This document shows, piece after piece, positions 35,948-44,194 of a DNA stretch of 64,000 nt. The position numbers and the translations under genes were made by a program. The stretch comes from Mycolicibacterium arabiense (GTDB taxonomy: Bacteria > Actinomycetota > Actinomycetes > Mycobacteriales > Mycobacteriaceae): the NCBI RefSeq assembly GCF_010731815.2, contig NZ_AP022593.1, positions 3,844,001-3,908,000 on the forward strand, given 5' to 3'. Under the pieces are notes generated by a model that saw only the letters and a program-made list of their open reading frames with translations, was not told where the DNA came from and did no database searches. Numbering within the stretch: position 1 is the stretch's first letter; every line of letters starts with the position of its first letter.

Positions 35948-35963
35948 TACCTGCTAACCGGTA
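35948..35963. promoter_or_regulatory. copy B of the repeated palindrome TACCkGCTAGCmGGTA
   Basis: TACCTGCTAACCGGTA, whose reverse complement TACCGGTTAGCAGGTA differs from copy C at one base. It lies between the cytochrome b561 stop and the cutinase gene, 114 bases upstream of the cutinase ATG. Confidence 0.6.
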
Positions 35964-35974
35964 GAAGGTGATCT

Positions 35975-36526
35975 TCATTCCTCGTTGCGTGCGGCGGCGC
36001 GGCCGATCGTCATCCGCGACGCCATCCCGTCCCGCAGGGTCACCGTGTGCAAGATCACTGCACTGACGTGCGCGGCGATGACGACGACCAACGCATAGGC
36101 GAGCACCGAGTGCAGCTGCCTCAGGACGAAGTACGCGTCGGCGTCGAACGGCGCGATGCCGGGCAGCCGCAGACCCCCGAACACGACGACCGGTCTACCC
36201 GCCGCCGACACCATCGCCCAGCCGACGATGGGCTGGGCCAGCAGCAGCCCGTACATCGACACCTCGGAGCCGAGCATCATCCGATGTTCGAGCGTTCCGA
36301 CCGTGTCCGGGAGCGGGGGCGTGCGGTGGGTGAAACGGTTGGCCACCCGCGCCACCGCGATCACCAGGATGGTGACGCCCAGCGTCATGTGGATCGCGAC
36401 CAGCGTGGCGTACGACCCGATCGAATTGACCATCGTGAACCCGACCAGCAGTGCGCTGAACACCGCAATGGCAGTCAGCCAGTGCAGGATTCGCGTTCGG
36501 AGCGGATAGCGCACGCGGGTGCTCAC
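35975..36526 (-). CDS. cytochrome b561 family protein
   Basis: A 183-residue four-helix membrane cytochrome. Heme-ligand candidates are His15 (RILHWLTAIAVFSALLVGF), His46 (LVAIHMTLGVTILVIAVARV), and His residues in the last two helices (LRQLHSVLAYALVVVIAAHVSAVILH), the two-heme b561 pattern. It starts with GTG overlapping the stop of the peroxidase gene (GTGA at 36523-36526), so the two are translated together. It most likely passes electrons across the membrane to or from the exported peroxidase. Confidence 0.88.
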   Translation of the reverse strand: MSTRVRYPLRTRILHWLTAIAVFSALLVGFTMVNSIGSYATLVAIHMTLGVTILVIAVARVANRFTHRTPPLPDTVGTLEHRMMLGSEVSMYGLLLAQPIVGWAMVSAAGRPVVVFGGLRLPGIAPFDADAYFVLRQLHSVLAYALVVVIAAHVSAVILHTVTLRDGMASRMTIGRAAARNEE

Positions 36527-37641
36527 GGCGCCACCCGATCGACCTGAACCGCAGACGGCGACTTCGGCTCACCGGTACGGGCCCGGTAGGACGCCGCGTA
36601 CACCGACGAGCGTGCGCTGAGCAGTGGGTCGTCCGATGGCTCGATGCCGTCGGGGAGGACCAGTGGGTCGAAGTTCACGTCCCGGGCGTTGCGCGGCCCC
36701 TCGGTGACGGCGGTGGTCAGCGTCAGGGTCCCCGCGTCGACGGCCCGCCGGCCGGCAGGCCACGGCAAGGTCGCGTCGGTCACCTGATCGGATTCTTCGC
36801 CGATGGTCAGGCGCAGCTGATACCGCAAGGGCCCGGCGCGCATCTGCCTCACCAGCGCGTCGAACAACGCGTCGGCGCCCTCCGCCCTGGCGGGCATCGA
36901 ACCCTGCTGCGGGACGAACGCCCACCGCACCGGAGTGCGGGTACCGGCGCCGTCGACGAGGTAGAACGCGTTGAGGCTGGAGAAGGTGCTGTCCGCGAAA
37001 CCAGCGGTCGGCGGGTGCTTCTTGATCAGGGCCATGGCGGCAGCGGTCTCCGGATGCATCGAGAGGAAGCGTGCCATCGCCTCCGGGTCGGGGGACGTGG
37101 TGCCGGGAACCGGCTTGGATGCCAGCGTCCGCTCGTAGAAGCCCCGCGGTGAATTGTCTGGGAAGACGGGCAGATTCAGGGTGGCGGTCCGCCACTGGTC
37201 GCGACCCGGCAGGTCGAACGCCAACGCGAGGCCTCGAGCCGCCGAGGGGGTGTCGCTCACGTAGGGGTTGCCGCCGGTGAGGGAGAACCGCCCGATCACC
37301 GGGGTGCGCCGAGCGGAGAGCACTGCGGCCGTGGACATCTCGCTCGCGTTGCCGGTGCCGTCGAAGTATCCGGTCACCGCGACGCCCTTGGCGTGGTTAC
37401 GGCGGAAGCCGGGGTGAGTGCCGAACACGGTGCGGAAGCCGTCGAGGAACGTCTCCCGGGTGAACGCGTCGTTTCTTGCCCACCCATTGGCGTAGGCGAC
37501 GGCGCCGAGGTCGACGGCGAGGAAGGCGCCCACGGCGCCGATGCCTCGAAGGATCGACCGCCGGGTCAGTTGGGTACCGCGCCAGGACAGGCCATCGTCG
37601 GGCATGGATACGACTGTCGTCGCGGCGGAGGTCCGGGTCAT
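36523..37641 (-). CDS. exported catalase-related peroxidase (SrpA-like)
   Basis: A 372-residue heme peroxidase of the small catalase family. A Tat-like leader TRRSILRGIGAVGAFLAVDLG is followed by the catalase core: FRRNHAKGVAVTGYFDGTGN with the distal His, LSARRTPVIGRFSL, LAFDLPGRDQWR, and Asn in SSLNAFYLV; the proximal Tyr is in RSSVYAASYRARTGEPKS. SrpA-type proteins lack the C-terminal catalase domain and reduce organic or hydrogen peroxides. The start may be ATG 37641 or ATG 37605 (MPDDGLSW); neither has a clear Shine-Dalgarno. It is coupled to the cytochrome b561 gene. A palindrome copy lies 45-60 bases upstream. Confidence 0.87.
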   Translation of the reverse strand: MTRTSAATTVVSMPDDGLSWRGTQLTRRSILRGIGAVGAFLAVDLGAVAYANGWARNDAFTRETFLDGFRTVFGTHPGFRRNHAKGVAVTGYFDGTGNASEMSTAAVLSARRTPVIGRFSLTGGNPYVSDTPSAARGLALAFDLPGRDQWRTATLNLPVFPDNSPRGFYERTLASKPVPGTTSPDPEAMARFLSMHPETAAAMALIKKHPPTAGFADSTFSSLNAFYLVDGAGTRTPVRWAFVPQQGSMPARAEGADALFDALVRQMRAGPLRYQLRLTIGEESDQVTDATLPWPAGRRAVDAGTLTLTTAVTEGPRNARDVNFDPLVLPDGIEPSDDPLLSARSSVYAASYRARTGEPKSPSAVQVDRVAP

Positions 37642-37685
37642 TGGCGCTGGCGCCAGTTCACGCGGCCGCTAGCCCCACCCGGCAC

Positions 37686-37701
37686 TACCGGCTAGCAGGT
37701 A
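37686..37701. promoter_or_regulatory. copy C of the repeated palindrome TACCkGCTAGCmGGTA
   Basis: TACCGGCTAGCAGGTA lies 45 bases upstream of the first peroxidase start candidate and just past the stop of the XRE regulator gene. The half-sites TACC and GGTA are perfect around GCTAGC. Confidence 0.6.
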
Positions 37702-37707
37702 TCGACC

Positions 37708-38592
37708 TCAGCTCGAGGTGGGCAGCTTCTCCGACGGCAGCGACTCCTGGCTGGCTGCCCAGGATGCCAGCAGGGCGAGACCGTCGGCGGTGGGGCTACC
37801 CACCGGTGCGGTGTAGACGTTCAGGTGCAGGCCCGGATCGCCGGGCAACTCCATCGATTCGAAGTCGAGATCGAGTTGGCCGACGACTGGGTGGCGCAGA
37901 CGCTTGCGCCCCGAGCGGTGCAGGTGCACGTCCTGGGACGCCCAGCGCTTCCGGAACAATTCGCTGCGCGTTGACATCTCGCCGATCAGGGCGATGAGTT
38001 CCTCGTCGTGGGGGTTGCGTCCGGCCTCGAGTCGGAGCATTGCGGCTGCGTCGCGGGTGACCTTGTCGTAGTCGACGAAGAACTCCTCGGCTGCGGCCGG
38101 GTTCAGGTAGACGAACCGCGAGGTGTTGGCCGGACGGCGCGGGTCGGCGAGCACGGGGGAGTAGAGCGCGCGCGCCAGTTGGTTCATCGCCAGGACGTCG
38201 TGGCGGCCGTTGCGAATCCAGGCGGGCCCGTGGGTCATGGCGTCGAGTACCTGCTGCAGGGCCGGCCGCACGGTCGCCGACGTCCTGCGTCGTCGCCGCG
38301 CCGGTTGCGGACCCGATTCTCTGGCGAGGTGGAAGAGGTGATCGCGCTCGGCCTCGTCGAGTTGCAGCGCGGCGGCGAGACCGTCGAGCACCCCATCGGA
38401 CGCTCCGGCCAGGCTGCCCCGTTCCATCCGCACGTAGTAGTCCACCGACACTCCGGCGAGCATCGCGACCTCCTCGCGGCGCAGACCCGTGACCCGGCGA
38501 TTGCCCCCGTAGGCGGGTAGGCCGGCCTGTTCGGGGGTGATGCGGGCGCGTCGCGAACTGAGGAAGTCGCGGATCTCGTTGCGCAGATCCAT
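37708..38592 (-). CDS. XRE family regulator with MmyB-like (MltR) ligand-binding domain
   Basis: A 294-residue transcription factor. The N-terminal helix-turn-helix is RRARITPEQAGLP...GLRREEVAMLAGVSVDYYVRMERG (residues about 15-65). The C-terminal MmyB-like domain carries VLDAMTHGPAWIRNGRHDVLAMNQLARALY, NTSRFVYLNPAAAEEFFVDYD and LHLNVYTAPVGSPTADGLALLASW. From memory, this family is often found next to SDR genes and is thought to bind fatty-acid-like ligands. ATG 38592 (MDLRNEIR) is chosen over GTG 38601. It is divergent from an aldo/keto reductase gene, with the peroxidase unit downstream. Confidence 0.88.
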   Translation of the reverse strand: MDLRNEIRDFLSSRRARITPEQAGLPAYGGNRRVTGLRREEVAMLAGVSVDYYVRMERGSLAGASDGVLDGLAAALQLDEAERDHLFHLARESGPQPARRRRRTSATVRPALQQVLDAMTHGPAWIRNGRHDVLAMNQLARALYSPVLADPRRPANTSRFVYLNPAAAEEFFVDYDKVTRDAAAMLRLEAGRNPHDEELIALIGEMSTRSELFRKRWASQDVHLHRSGRKRLRHPVVGQLDLDFESMELPGDPGLHLNVYTAPVGSPTADGLALLASWAASQESLPSEKLPTSS

Positions 38593-38636
38593 CGTGGCCA
38601 CCCGTCCACGGTAGGCACACCGGTTCCTGGATGGGA

Positions 38637-38651
38637 GGTACTGCTGGTACC
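38637..38651. promoter_or_regulatory. palindrome GGTAC-N5-GTACC in the XRE/AKR gap
   Basis: GGTACTGCTGGTACC has perfect 5-base arms and lies centrally in the 110-base divergent gap between the XRE regulator and the aldo/keto reductase. It is a good candidate for an autoregulatory operator. It shares TAC, TGCT and GTA words with the repeated 16-bp palindrome but with different spacing. Confidence 0.4.
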
Positions 38652-38702
38652 CCGCTGATCAGGCACTCCCAGGTGGTCGGCACGCGGCCTACCGTCGGGG
38701 CC

Positions 38703-39587
38703 ATGAGCGTTCCCACCTTCACCCTGAACAACGGCGTCGAGATTCCTGCCCTGGGCTTCGGCGTCTACCAGGCCGCGCCCGAGGAGACGATCGCCGCCGT
38801 CGAGGCTGCGCTGCAGACCGGCTACCGGCACGTCGACACCGCCGCTGCCTACGGCAACGAGCGCGAGGTCGGCGAGGCGATCCGCAGGTCCGGATTGGCC
38901 CGAGACGAGGTCTTCATCGAGACGAAGGTGTGGATCACCGACTTCGGCTACGACGCCACGCTGCACGCGTTCGACAAGGCGGTGGGCAAGCTCGGCGTCG
39001 ACCGACTGGACCTGCTGATCCTGCACCAGGCGCTGCCCAGTGATTTCGAGTCCACCGTCGGCGCCTACAAGGCGCTGGAGACGCTGTACGCCGATGGCAA
39101 GGTGCGCGCAATCGGCGTCTCGAACTTCATGCCGCCCCACCTCGATCGGCTGCTGGCCGAGACCGACGTGGTGCCCGCGATCAACCAGATCGAGGTGCAC
39201 CCCTACTTCCGCCAGTCCGACCTCCTCGCATACGACGACGCGCACGGCATCCTCAACCAGGCGTGGGCACCGATCGGCGGCATCACGTTCTACCGGGAGG
39301 GCCCGCACACCTCGACGCTCGAGAACCCGGTCATCGGCGACATCGCAGCAGCGCACTCGAAGACGCCCGCACAGGTGATGTTGCGCTGGCACCTCCAGCA
39401 GGGCCGCCAGGTGATCCCGAAGTCGGTGACGCCGTCCCGCATCGCCGAGAACTTCGACGTCCTCGACTTCGACCTCACGGCCGAGCAACTGGCCGCAATC
39501 GACGCGCTCGACACCGGCGTGCGTGGCGGGCCGGAGCCCGAGGACATCACGCGCGAGACCTACGGCATCGACATCCCGGAGGCATGA
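38703..39587 (+). CDS. aldo/keto reductase (2,5-diketo-D-gluconate reductase-like)
   Basis: A 294-residue NADPH-dependent AKR barrel. The catalytic tetrad is visible at Asp45 (HVDTAAAYGNE), Tyr50, Lys75 (ETKVW) and His108 (LLILHQ), the same numbers as in 2,5-DKG reductases as I recall. VIPKSVTPSRIAENFDVLDF is the cofactor-phosphate loop. Such enzymes reduce aldehydes and ketones, and toxic carbonyls are plausible. ATG 38703 (MSVPTF) follows a divergent gap shared with the XRE gene, which probably regulates it. Confidence 0.92.
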   Translation: MSVPTFTLNNGVEIPALGFGVYQAAPEETIAAVEAALQTGYRHVDTAAAYGNEREVGEAIRRSGLARDEVFIETKVWITDFGYDATLHAFDKAVGKLGVDRLDLLILHQALPSDFESTVGAYKALETLYADGKVRAIGVSNFMPPHLDRLLAETDVVPAINQIEVHPYFRQSDLLAYDDAHGILNQAWAPIGGITFYREGPHTSTLENPVIGDIAAAHSKTPAQVMLRWHLQQGRQVIPKSVTPSRIAENFDVLDFDLTAEQLAAIDALDTGVRGGPEPEDITRETYGIDIPEA

Positions 39588-39745
39588 GAAGAGCACATAC
39601 GGGCACTGGGTCGGGGAGTGAGCGTCTCAGCCATCGGCATGTCGATGATCGGGCCATGACCAAAGTGTGAGTTCCGTATGCGTTCCGAGCGTTGCGCCGA
39701 CCAGGTACCTACGGTCGAGTCGAGTACATACGAAAGGCGCGTGCC

Positions 39746-40348
39746 GTGACCGACCAGGACACCAGCTTCGAGGTGAACCGACGAACCTTCGTCGGGGCCA
39801 CCGCCGTGATCGGCGGGGTGGTCGTGACCAGCTCGCTGCTCGCAGGCTGCAGCGACGACGACGATGGCGCCTCACCCGATGCCGCCGAGTCGTCGACGGT
39901 GCGCCTGAAGATCAACGGCGAGGACCGCGAGATCGACGTGGACAACCGCACGTCGCTGCTGGACATGCTGCGCGAGCGCGCGGGGCTGACGGGCACCAAG
40001 AAGGGTTGCGACCAGGGAGCGTGCGGCGCGTGCACGATCCTCCTCGACGGCGTGCGCGTGAACTCGTGCCTGACGCTGGCCGTGATGCACGACGGCGCGG
40101 AAGTCGAGACCATCGAGGGCCTCGAGCGCGATGGCCGGTTGCATCCGCTGCAGCAGGCGTTCATCGACGACGACGGCTTCCAGTGCGGCTTCTGCACGCC
40201 GGGCCAGATCATGTCGGGCATCGGCTGCATTCGAGAGGGTCGCAACCGCACGCCTGAAGAAACGCGGGAGTGGATGAGCGGGAACATCTGCCGCTGCGGG
40301 GCGTACACCAACATCGTCACCGCCATCTCCGGCGTCAGGGAGGCGTGA
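39746..40348 (+). CDS. 2Fe-2S subunit of a PaoABC-like aldehyde oxidoreductase, Tat signal plus lipobox
   Basis: A 200-residue iron-sulfur subunit. It begins with a Tat signal NRRTFVGATAVIGGVVVTSSLLAGC, where LAGC is a lipobox (Cys about residue 36), followed by an acidic linker SDDDDG. The ferredoxin-like [2Fe-2S] centre has KKGCDQGACGACTILLDG and NSC; the second, helical domain has CGFC and NICRCG. This is the order in PaoA/YagT, the small subunit of periplasmic aldehyde oxidases. GTG 39746 is preceded by AAAGG at 39733-39737. The stop is five bases before the FAD subunit, so the three subunits form one operon. Confidence 0.9.
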   Translation: MTDQDTSFEVNRRTFVGATAVIGGVVVTSSLLAGCSDDDDGASPDAAESSTVRLKINGEDREIDVDNRTSLLDMLRERAGLTGTKKGCDQGACGACTILLDGVRVNSCLTLAVMHDGAEVETIEGLERDGRLHPLQQAFIDDDGFQCGFCTPGQIMSGIGCIREGRNRTPEETREWMSGNICRCGAYTNIVTAISGVREA

Positions 40349-40352
40349 GGTC

Positions 40353-41330
40353 GTGTTCCCTTTCACCTACACCAAGGCAGCCGACGAAGCGGCAGCGCTG
40401 TCGGCAGGCGCATCAGGCGCCAGGTACGTCGCAGGCGGCACGACGCTCGTCGACCTCATGCGCGAGACGGTCGAACGGCCGGGAGCGGTCGTCGACATCA
40501 ATGCCCTGCCCTACCGCGGCATCGACGTGAACAGGTCCCGCCTGAGCGTCGGATCGCTGGTGCGGATGTCCGACCTGGCTGCCCACCAGGGCGTCCGCGA
40601 ACAGTTCCCGGTGATCGTGCAGGCACTGGAACTCAGCGCTTCCGCGCAACTCCGGAACATGGCGTCCATCGGCGGCAACCTGCTGCAGCGACCCCGGTGC
40701 CTCTACTTCCGGGACGTGAGCGCCGCGTGCAACCGGCGATCGCCAGGTGCGGGTTGCTCGGCGGTCGGGGGACGCAATCGCACCCACGCGATCCTGGGGA
40801 CGAGTGACGCCTGCGTGGCCACCCATCCGTCGGACCTCGCCGTCGCCCTCACGGCGCTCGACGCTGCCGTCGTGCTGCGCGGGGCGGACGGGGAGACCAG
40901 GATGCCCCTCGCCGACTTCTATCGCCGGCCGGGAACCACGCCCGACCGCGAGAACAACCTTCCCGCCGGGAGTTTGATCACTGCCATCGAGGTGCCCGTC
41001 ACCGCCGAGGCGCGCCGCTCGGGGTATCTCAAGGTGCGTGACCGCGAATCCTATGAATTCGCGTTGACGTCCGTGGCCATCGGCATGGACGTCCGCAACG
41101 GCGTGGTGCGTGCGGCGCGGGTTGCCGCGGGAGGCGTGGGGACGGTGCCCTGGCGGCTGCCTGCCGTCGAGCGGGCGCTGATCGGGAAGCCGGCGAACGT
41201 CGACACCTGGACGCGCGCGGCAGCGTCGGCCGCAGAAGGATCTCGTCCCCTGTCGGAGAACGGGTTCAAGGTGGAACTGCTCCGGCGAGCAGTCGAACGG
41301 CAGTTGGCCACCGTGGCGGGACTGCGATGA
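40353..41330 (+). CDS. FAD-binding subunit of PaoABC-like aldehyde oxidoreductase (with extra Cys motif)
   Basis: A 325-residue FAD_binding_5 protein. AGGTTLVDLMRETVERP is the FAD pyrophosphate loop and ASIGGNLLQRPRCLYFRD the second FAD motif. The insertion with RPRCLYFRDVSAACNRR, GAGCSAV and TSDACVATHPSDLAVAL holds the Cys residues that bind the [4Fe-4S] cluster in PaoB-type subunits. The C-terminal CO_deh_flav_C domain follows (FALTSVAIGMDV, ARVAAGGVGTVPWR). GTG 40353 overlaps the region just after the small-subunit stop. Electrons pass from the Mo site through the Fe-S clusters to this FAD. Confidence 0.9.
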   Translation: MFPFTYTKAADEAAALSAGASGARYVAGGTTLVDLMRETVERPGAVVDINALPYRGIDVNRSRLSVGSLVRMSDLAAHQGVREQFPVIVQALELSASAQLRNMASIGGNLLQRPRCLYFRDVSAACNRRSPGAGCSAVGGRNRTHAILGTSDACVATHPSDLAVALTALDAAVVLRGADGETRMPLADFYRRPGTTPDRENNLPAGSLITAIEVPVTAEARRSGYLKVRDRESYEFALTSVAIGMDVRNGVVRAARVAAGGVGTVPWRLPAVERALIGKPANVDTWTRAAASAAEGSRPLSENGFKVELLRRAVERQLATVAGLR

Positions 41331-43501
41331 CGTACCCCGCCGCGGCTCCCCGCTTCACCGGCCAGCCAGTCACCCGGGTCGACGGACGACTGAAGGTGAC
41401 CGGTGCGGCGACGTACGCCGGGGACAACGGCTTCGCGGATCTGGCCCACGGGGTCCTGGTGTGTAGCACCGTCGGTGGCGGTCGCGTGGCCGGCATCGAT
41501 TCCGCTGCGGCGCAGCGACATCCGGGTGTCATACGCGTCATCACCGACTTCGGTGGCGTGACGCTGCCGTACGATCCTCGCCAGATCGCAGCCTTCGGTC
41601 AGCCGGTCGCCGTCGTCGTCGCGGACACGCTGGAGGCCGCCGTTCACGCCGCTGGGCTGGTCGACGTGCGCTACGACGCAACCGAGCCGACGACCGACAT
41701 CGACTCCCCTCGCGCGGTCGCCGAGCCCGGATCGTCGGCCCGGGTCGCCGACTACGAGCGCGGTGATGCCGACACCGCACTGCGCGCCGCAGCAGTCGTC
41801 ACCGACATGGAATACTCACTCGCGCGCAACAACCACAATCCGATGGAACTGCCTGCCACCGTCGCGCGCTGGGACGGCGACCGTTTGACGGTATGGGACA
41901 AGACGCAGGGCATCACCTCGTCGCAGCGTGCCTACGCGAAGGCATTCGGGATGACGCCCGATCGGGTGGACGTCATCTCCCCCTTCGTCGGCGGCGCGTT
42001 CGGCTCTGCCGGCAAGACATGGCCGAACGCGCTGTTGGCGGCGTTCGCCGCCCGGCAGGTTGGGCGACCGGTGAAACTCACACTGTCCCGCAAGCAGTTC
42101 TACAGCGTGGTCGGCTATCGCCCGGTGAGCAAGCACCGACTGGCCATCGGAGCCGACCGCTCCGGCCGGATCGGTGCGATCGTGCACGAGGCGCGCGTCG
42201 AGAACTCGCGCTACGACGGCTTCGAGGACAACGTCACCGAGGTACCGCGGTTCCTGTACAGCTCACCCAACATGCGGTCGGTCTACCGCTCGGTGCACCT
42301 CGACGTGAACCCGCCCACCTACATGCGCGGGCCCGGAACGACCAGCGGCGCCTTCACCATGGAGTCCGCCATGGACGACCTCGCGTTCCGGCTCGGCATG
42401 GACCCCATCGAACTGCGGCGGCGCAACGAGCCATCTCGCGACGAGTCGGAGGACCTCCCGTTCTCGACGCGCCGGCTCACCGAATGCTTCGCCCGCGGCG
42501 CCGACGTCTTCGGCTGGTCCCGGCGGAATCCGGCTCCCCGGTCGACCCGCGAGGGCGATCTCCTCATCGGAATGGGCACCGCGGCAGCCACTTACCACGC
42601 ACTGGCGAGCCCGTGCACCGTCTCGGTACGCATGAACCCCGACGGCACCGCCGACGTGGCGACCGGAGCCAGCGACATGGGTCCGGGCACCTACACGTCG
42701 ATGACGCAGGTGGCCGCCGATGCCCTGGGTCTGCCGATGCAGCGGGTCCGGTTCTCCCTCGGCGACTCACGGATGCCGCAGGCGCCCATCCATGGCGGTT
42801 CGCAGACCATGGCCAGCGTGGGTTCCGGCGTCATGAACGCTGCCGCGATGCTCCGCGACCGATTCATCCGCACGGCAGTCGTCGACCCCGGTTCGCCGCT
42901 GTCCGGGTTACGTCCCGACCAAGTGACCGTCGCCGACGGACGCGTGTACGCCACCGGCGACCCCCGCCGGGGTGAGTACTACCGGGACATGCTGCGCCGC
43001 AAGGGGTGGGGGCCACTGGACGCCGAGGAGACCTGGACGCCGAACGACGCTGAATACGAACGGTTCTCGATGCACGGCTACGGCGCGGTGTTCGCCGAGG
43101 TCGCGGTCGACGAACGACTCGGCACGACGAGGGTGCGGCGGGTGTTCGCGGTGTACGACGCCGGACGGATCATCAACCCGATGCTCGCCCACAGCCAGGC
43201 GATCGGCGGCATGGTCGGCGGCATCGGGATGGCCCTGCTCGAGGCGACGGAACTCGACCACCGCGACGGGCGGATCGTCAACGCGAACATGGCCGATTAC
43301 CTGGTGCCGGTGAACGCCGACATCACCGCGCTCGACGCCGAGTTCCTCGCCGGGGAGGACCTCGTCACCGACCCGCTGGGGGTGAAGGGCCTCGCCGAAC
43401 TCGTCTTCGTCGGTGTCCCCGCAGCGGTCGCCAACGCGGTCTTCAACGCCACCGGGCGCCGTGTTACCGACCTGCCGATCACGCTGGACAAACTGCTCTG
43501 A
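41327..43501 (+). CDS. molybdopterin-binding large subunit of PaoABC-like aldehyde oxidoreductase
   Basis: A 724-residue xanthine-oxidase-family catalytic subunit. RVDGRLKVTGAATYAGD starts the first domain. The Mo-cofactor regions VISPFVGGAFGSAGKTWP, MRGPGTTSGAFTMESAMDDLA and MASVGSGVMNAAAML are present, and the catalytic Glu lies in GVKGLAELVFVG near the C-terminus, where most relatives read GVKG-x-GE. It overlaps the FAD-subunit stop by four bases. It most likely oxidises aldehydes to acids. No dedicated maturation factor (XdhC/PaoD) is seen in the window. Confidence 0.92.
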   Translation: MTYPAAAPRFTGQPVTRVDGRLKVTGAATYAGDNGFADLAHGVLVCSTVGGGRVAGIDSAAAQRHPGVIRVITDFGGVTLPYDPRQIAAFGQPVAVVVADTLEAAVHAAGLVDVRYDATEPTTDIDSPRAVAEPGSSARVADYERGDADTALRAAAVVTDMEYSLARNNHNPMELPATVARWDGDRLTVWDKTQGITSSQRAYAKAFGMTPDRVDVISPFVGGAFGSAGKTWPNALLAAFAARQVGRPVKLTLSRKQFYSVVGYRPVSKHRLAIGADRSGRIGAIVHEARVENSRYDGFEDNVTEVPRFLYSSPNMRSVYRSVHLDVNPPTYMRGPGTTSGAFTMESAMDDLAFRLGMDPIELRRRNEPSRDESEDLPFSTRRLTECFARGADVFGWSRRNPAPRSTREGDLLIGMGTAAATYHALASPCTVSVRMNPDGTADVATGASDMGPGTYTSMTQVAADALGLPMQRVRFSLGDSRMPQAPIHGGSQTMASVGSGVMNAAAMLRDRFIRTAVVDPGSPLSGLRPDQVTVADGRVYATGDPRRGEYYRDMLRRKGWGPLDAEETWTPNDAEYERFSMHGYGAVFAEVAVDERLGTTRVRRVFAVYDAGRIINPMLAHSQAIGGMVGGIGMALLEATELDHRDGRIVNANMADYLVPVNADITALDAEFLAGEDLVTDPLGVKGLAELVFVGVPAAVANAVFNATGRRVTDLPITLDKLL

Positions 43502-43523
43502 TCGCCGGGGTATAACCTGGCCC

Positions 43524-44171
43524 ATGTCCACCGCCACGCCGCTGCTGCTGGTGCTCGACCTCGTCGGCATCTTCGCGTTCGCGCTCAACGGTGCTCTGGT
43601 CGCGGTACGCGCCGAGCGGCTCGACGTCTTCGGAATCGTCACGGTCGGCATGTTCACCGCGCTCGGTGGCGGCGTCATTCGAGACGTGCTGCTGGACGCA
43701 CTTCCCCCGGCCACGTTCGTCGATTGGCGATACCTCGCATTGGCAGCGGGAGGCGGACTGATCGCGTTCGCCGTCGGTCACCTGCTCGAACGTCTCGGCC
43801 CGACGATCAACGTGCTCGACGCCATCGGGCTCAGCGTGTTCGCCGTGCTGGGCGCCTACAAGGCGCTCGACCTGGGATTCGGCGTGCTCCAGGCCATCAT
43901 CGTCGGGACGATCACCGCGGTGGGCGGCGGCACGATCCGCGACGTGATCATCGGCCGGGTCCCGGCCGTGCTCCGCAGCGAGCTGTACGCCATCCCCGCC
44001 ATGATCGGCGCCAGTTGCGCCATCGCGCTGAACGCGCTGGGTATCTACGGTCTGCCCGCAACGCTGGGTGCGGCGGCAGTGTGCTTCGTCATCCGCATGG
44101 TCGGCGTTCGGTTCGATCTCAACGCGCCGCGCCCGCGCCGGGCCGGCGACGGCACCGTCGACGATCGATGA
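43524..44171 (+). CDS. trimeric intracellular cation channel family protein (UPF0126/YadS-like)
   Basis: A 215-residue seven-helix membrane protein of the TRIC/UPF0126 family. The two repeats are visible by their glycine-rich signatures: MFTALGGGVIRDVLLD in the first half and TITAVGGGTIRDVIIG in the second, each followed by P and a short loop. Members form trimeric K+-permeable channels. ATG 43524 lies 22 bases after the oxidoreductase stop, with a TATAAC at about 43511 that could be a -10 for a very short leader. It may be cotranscribed with the oxidoreductase, but the link is unclear. Confidence 0.88.
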   Translation: MSTATPLLLVLDLVGIFAFALNGALVAVRAERLDVFGIVTVGMFTALGGGVIRDVLLDALPPATFVDWRYLALAAGGGLIAFAVGHLLERLGPTINVLDAIGLSVFAVLGAYKALDLGFGVLQAIIVGTITAVGGGTIRDVIIGRVPAVLRSELYAIPAMIGASCAIALNALGIYGLPATLGAAAVCFVIRMVGVRFDLNAPRPRRAGDGTVDDR

Positions 44172-44194
44172 CTCGCCAGAACGGCCTGCGTCAC

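Noticed and set aside
39588..39745. Possible tRNA or small RNA before the aldehyde oxidoreductase operon
   Set aside because: No cloverleaf or anticodon stem could be drawn; only promoter-like sequence (AAAGG ribosome-binding site) is seen.
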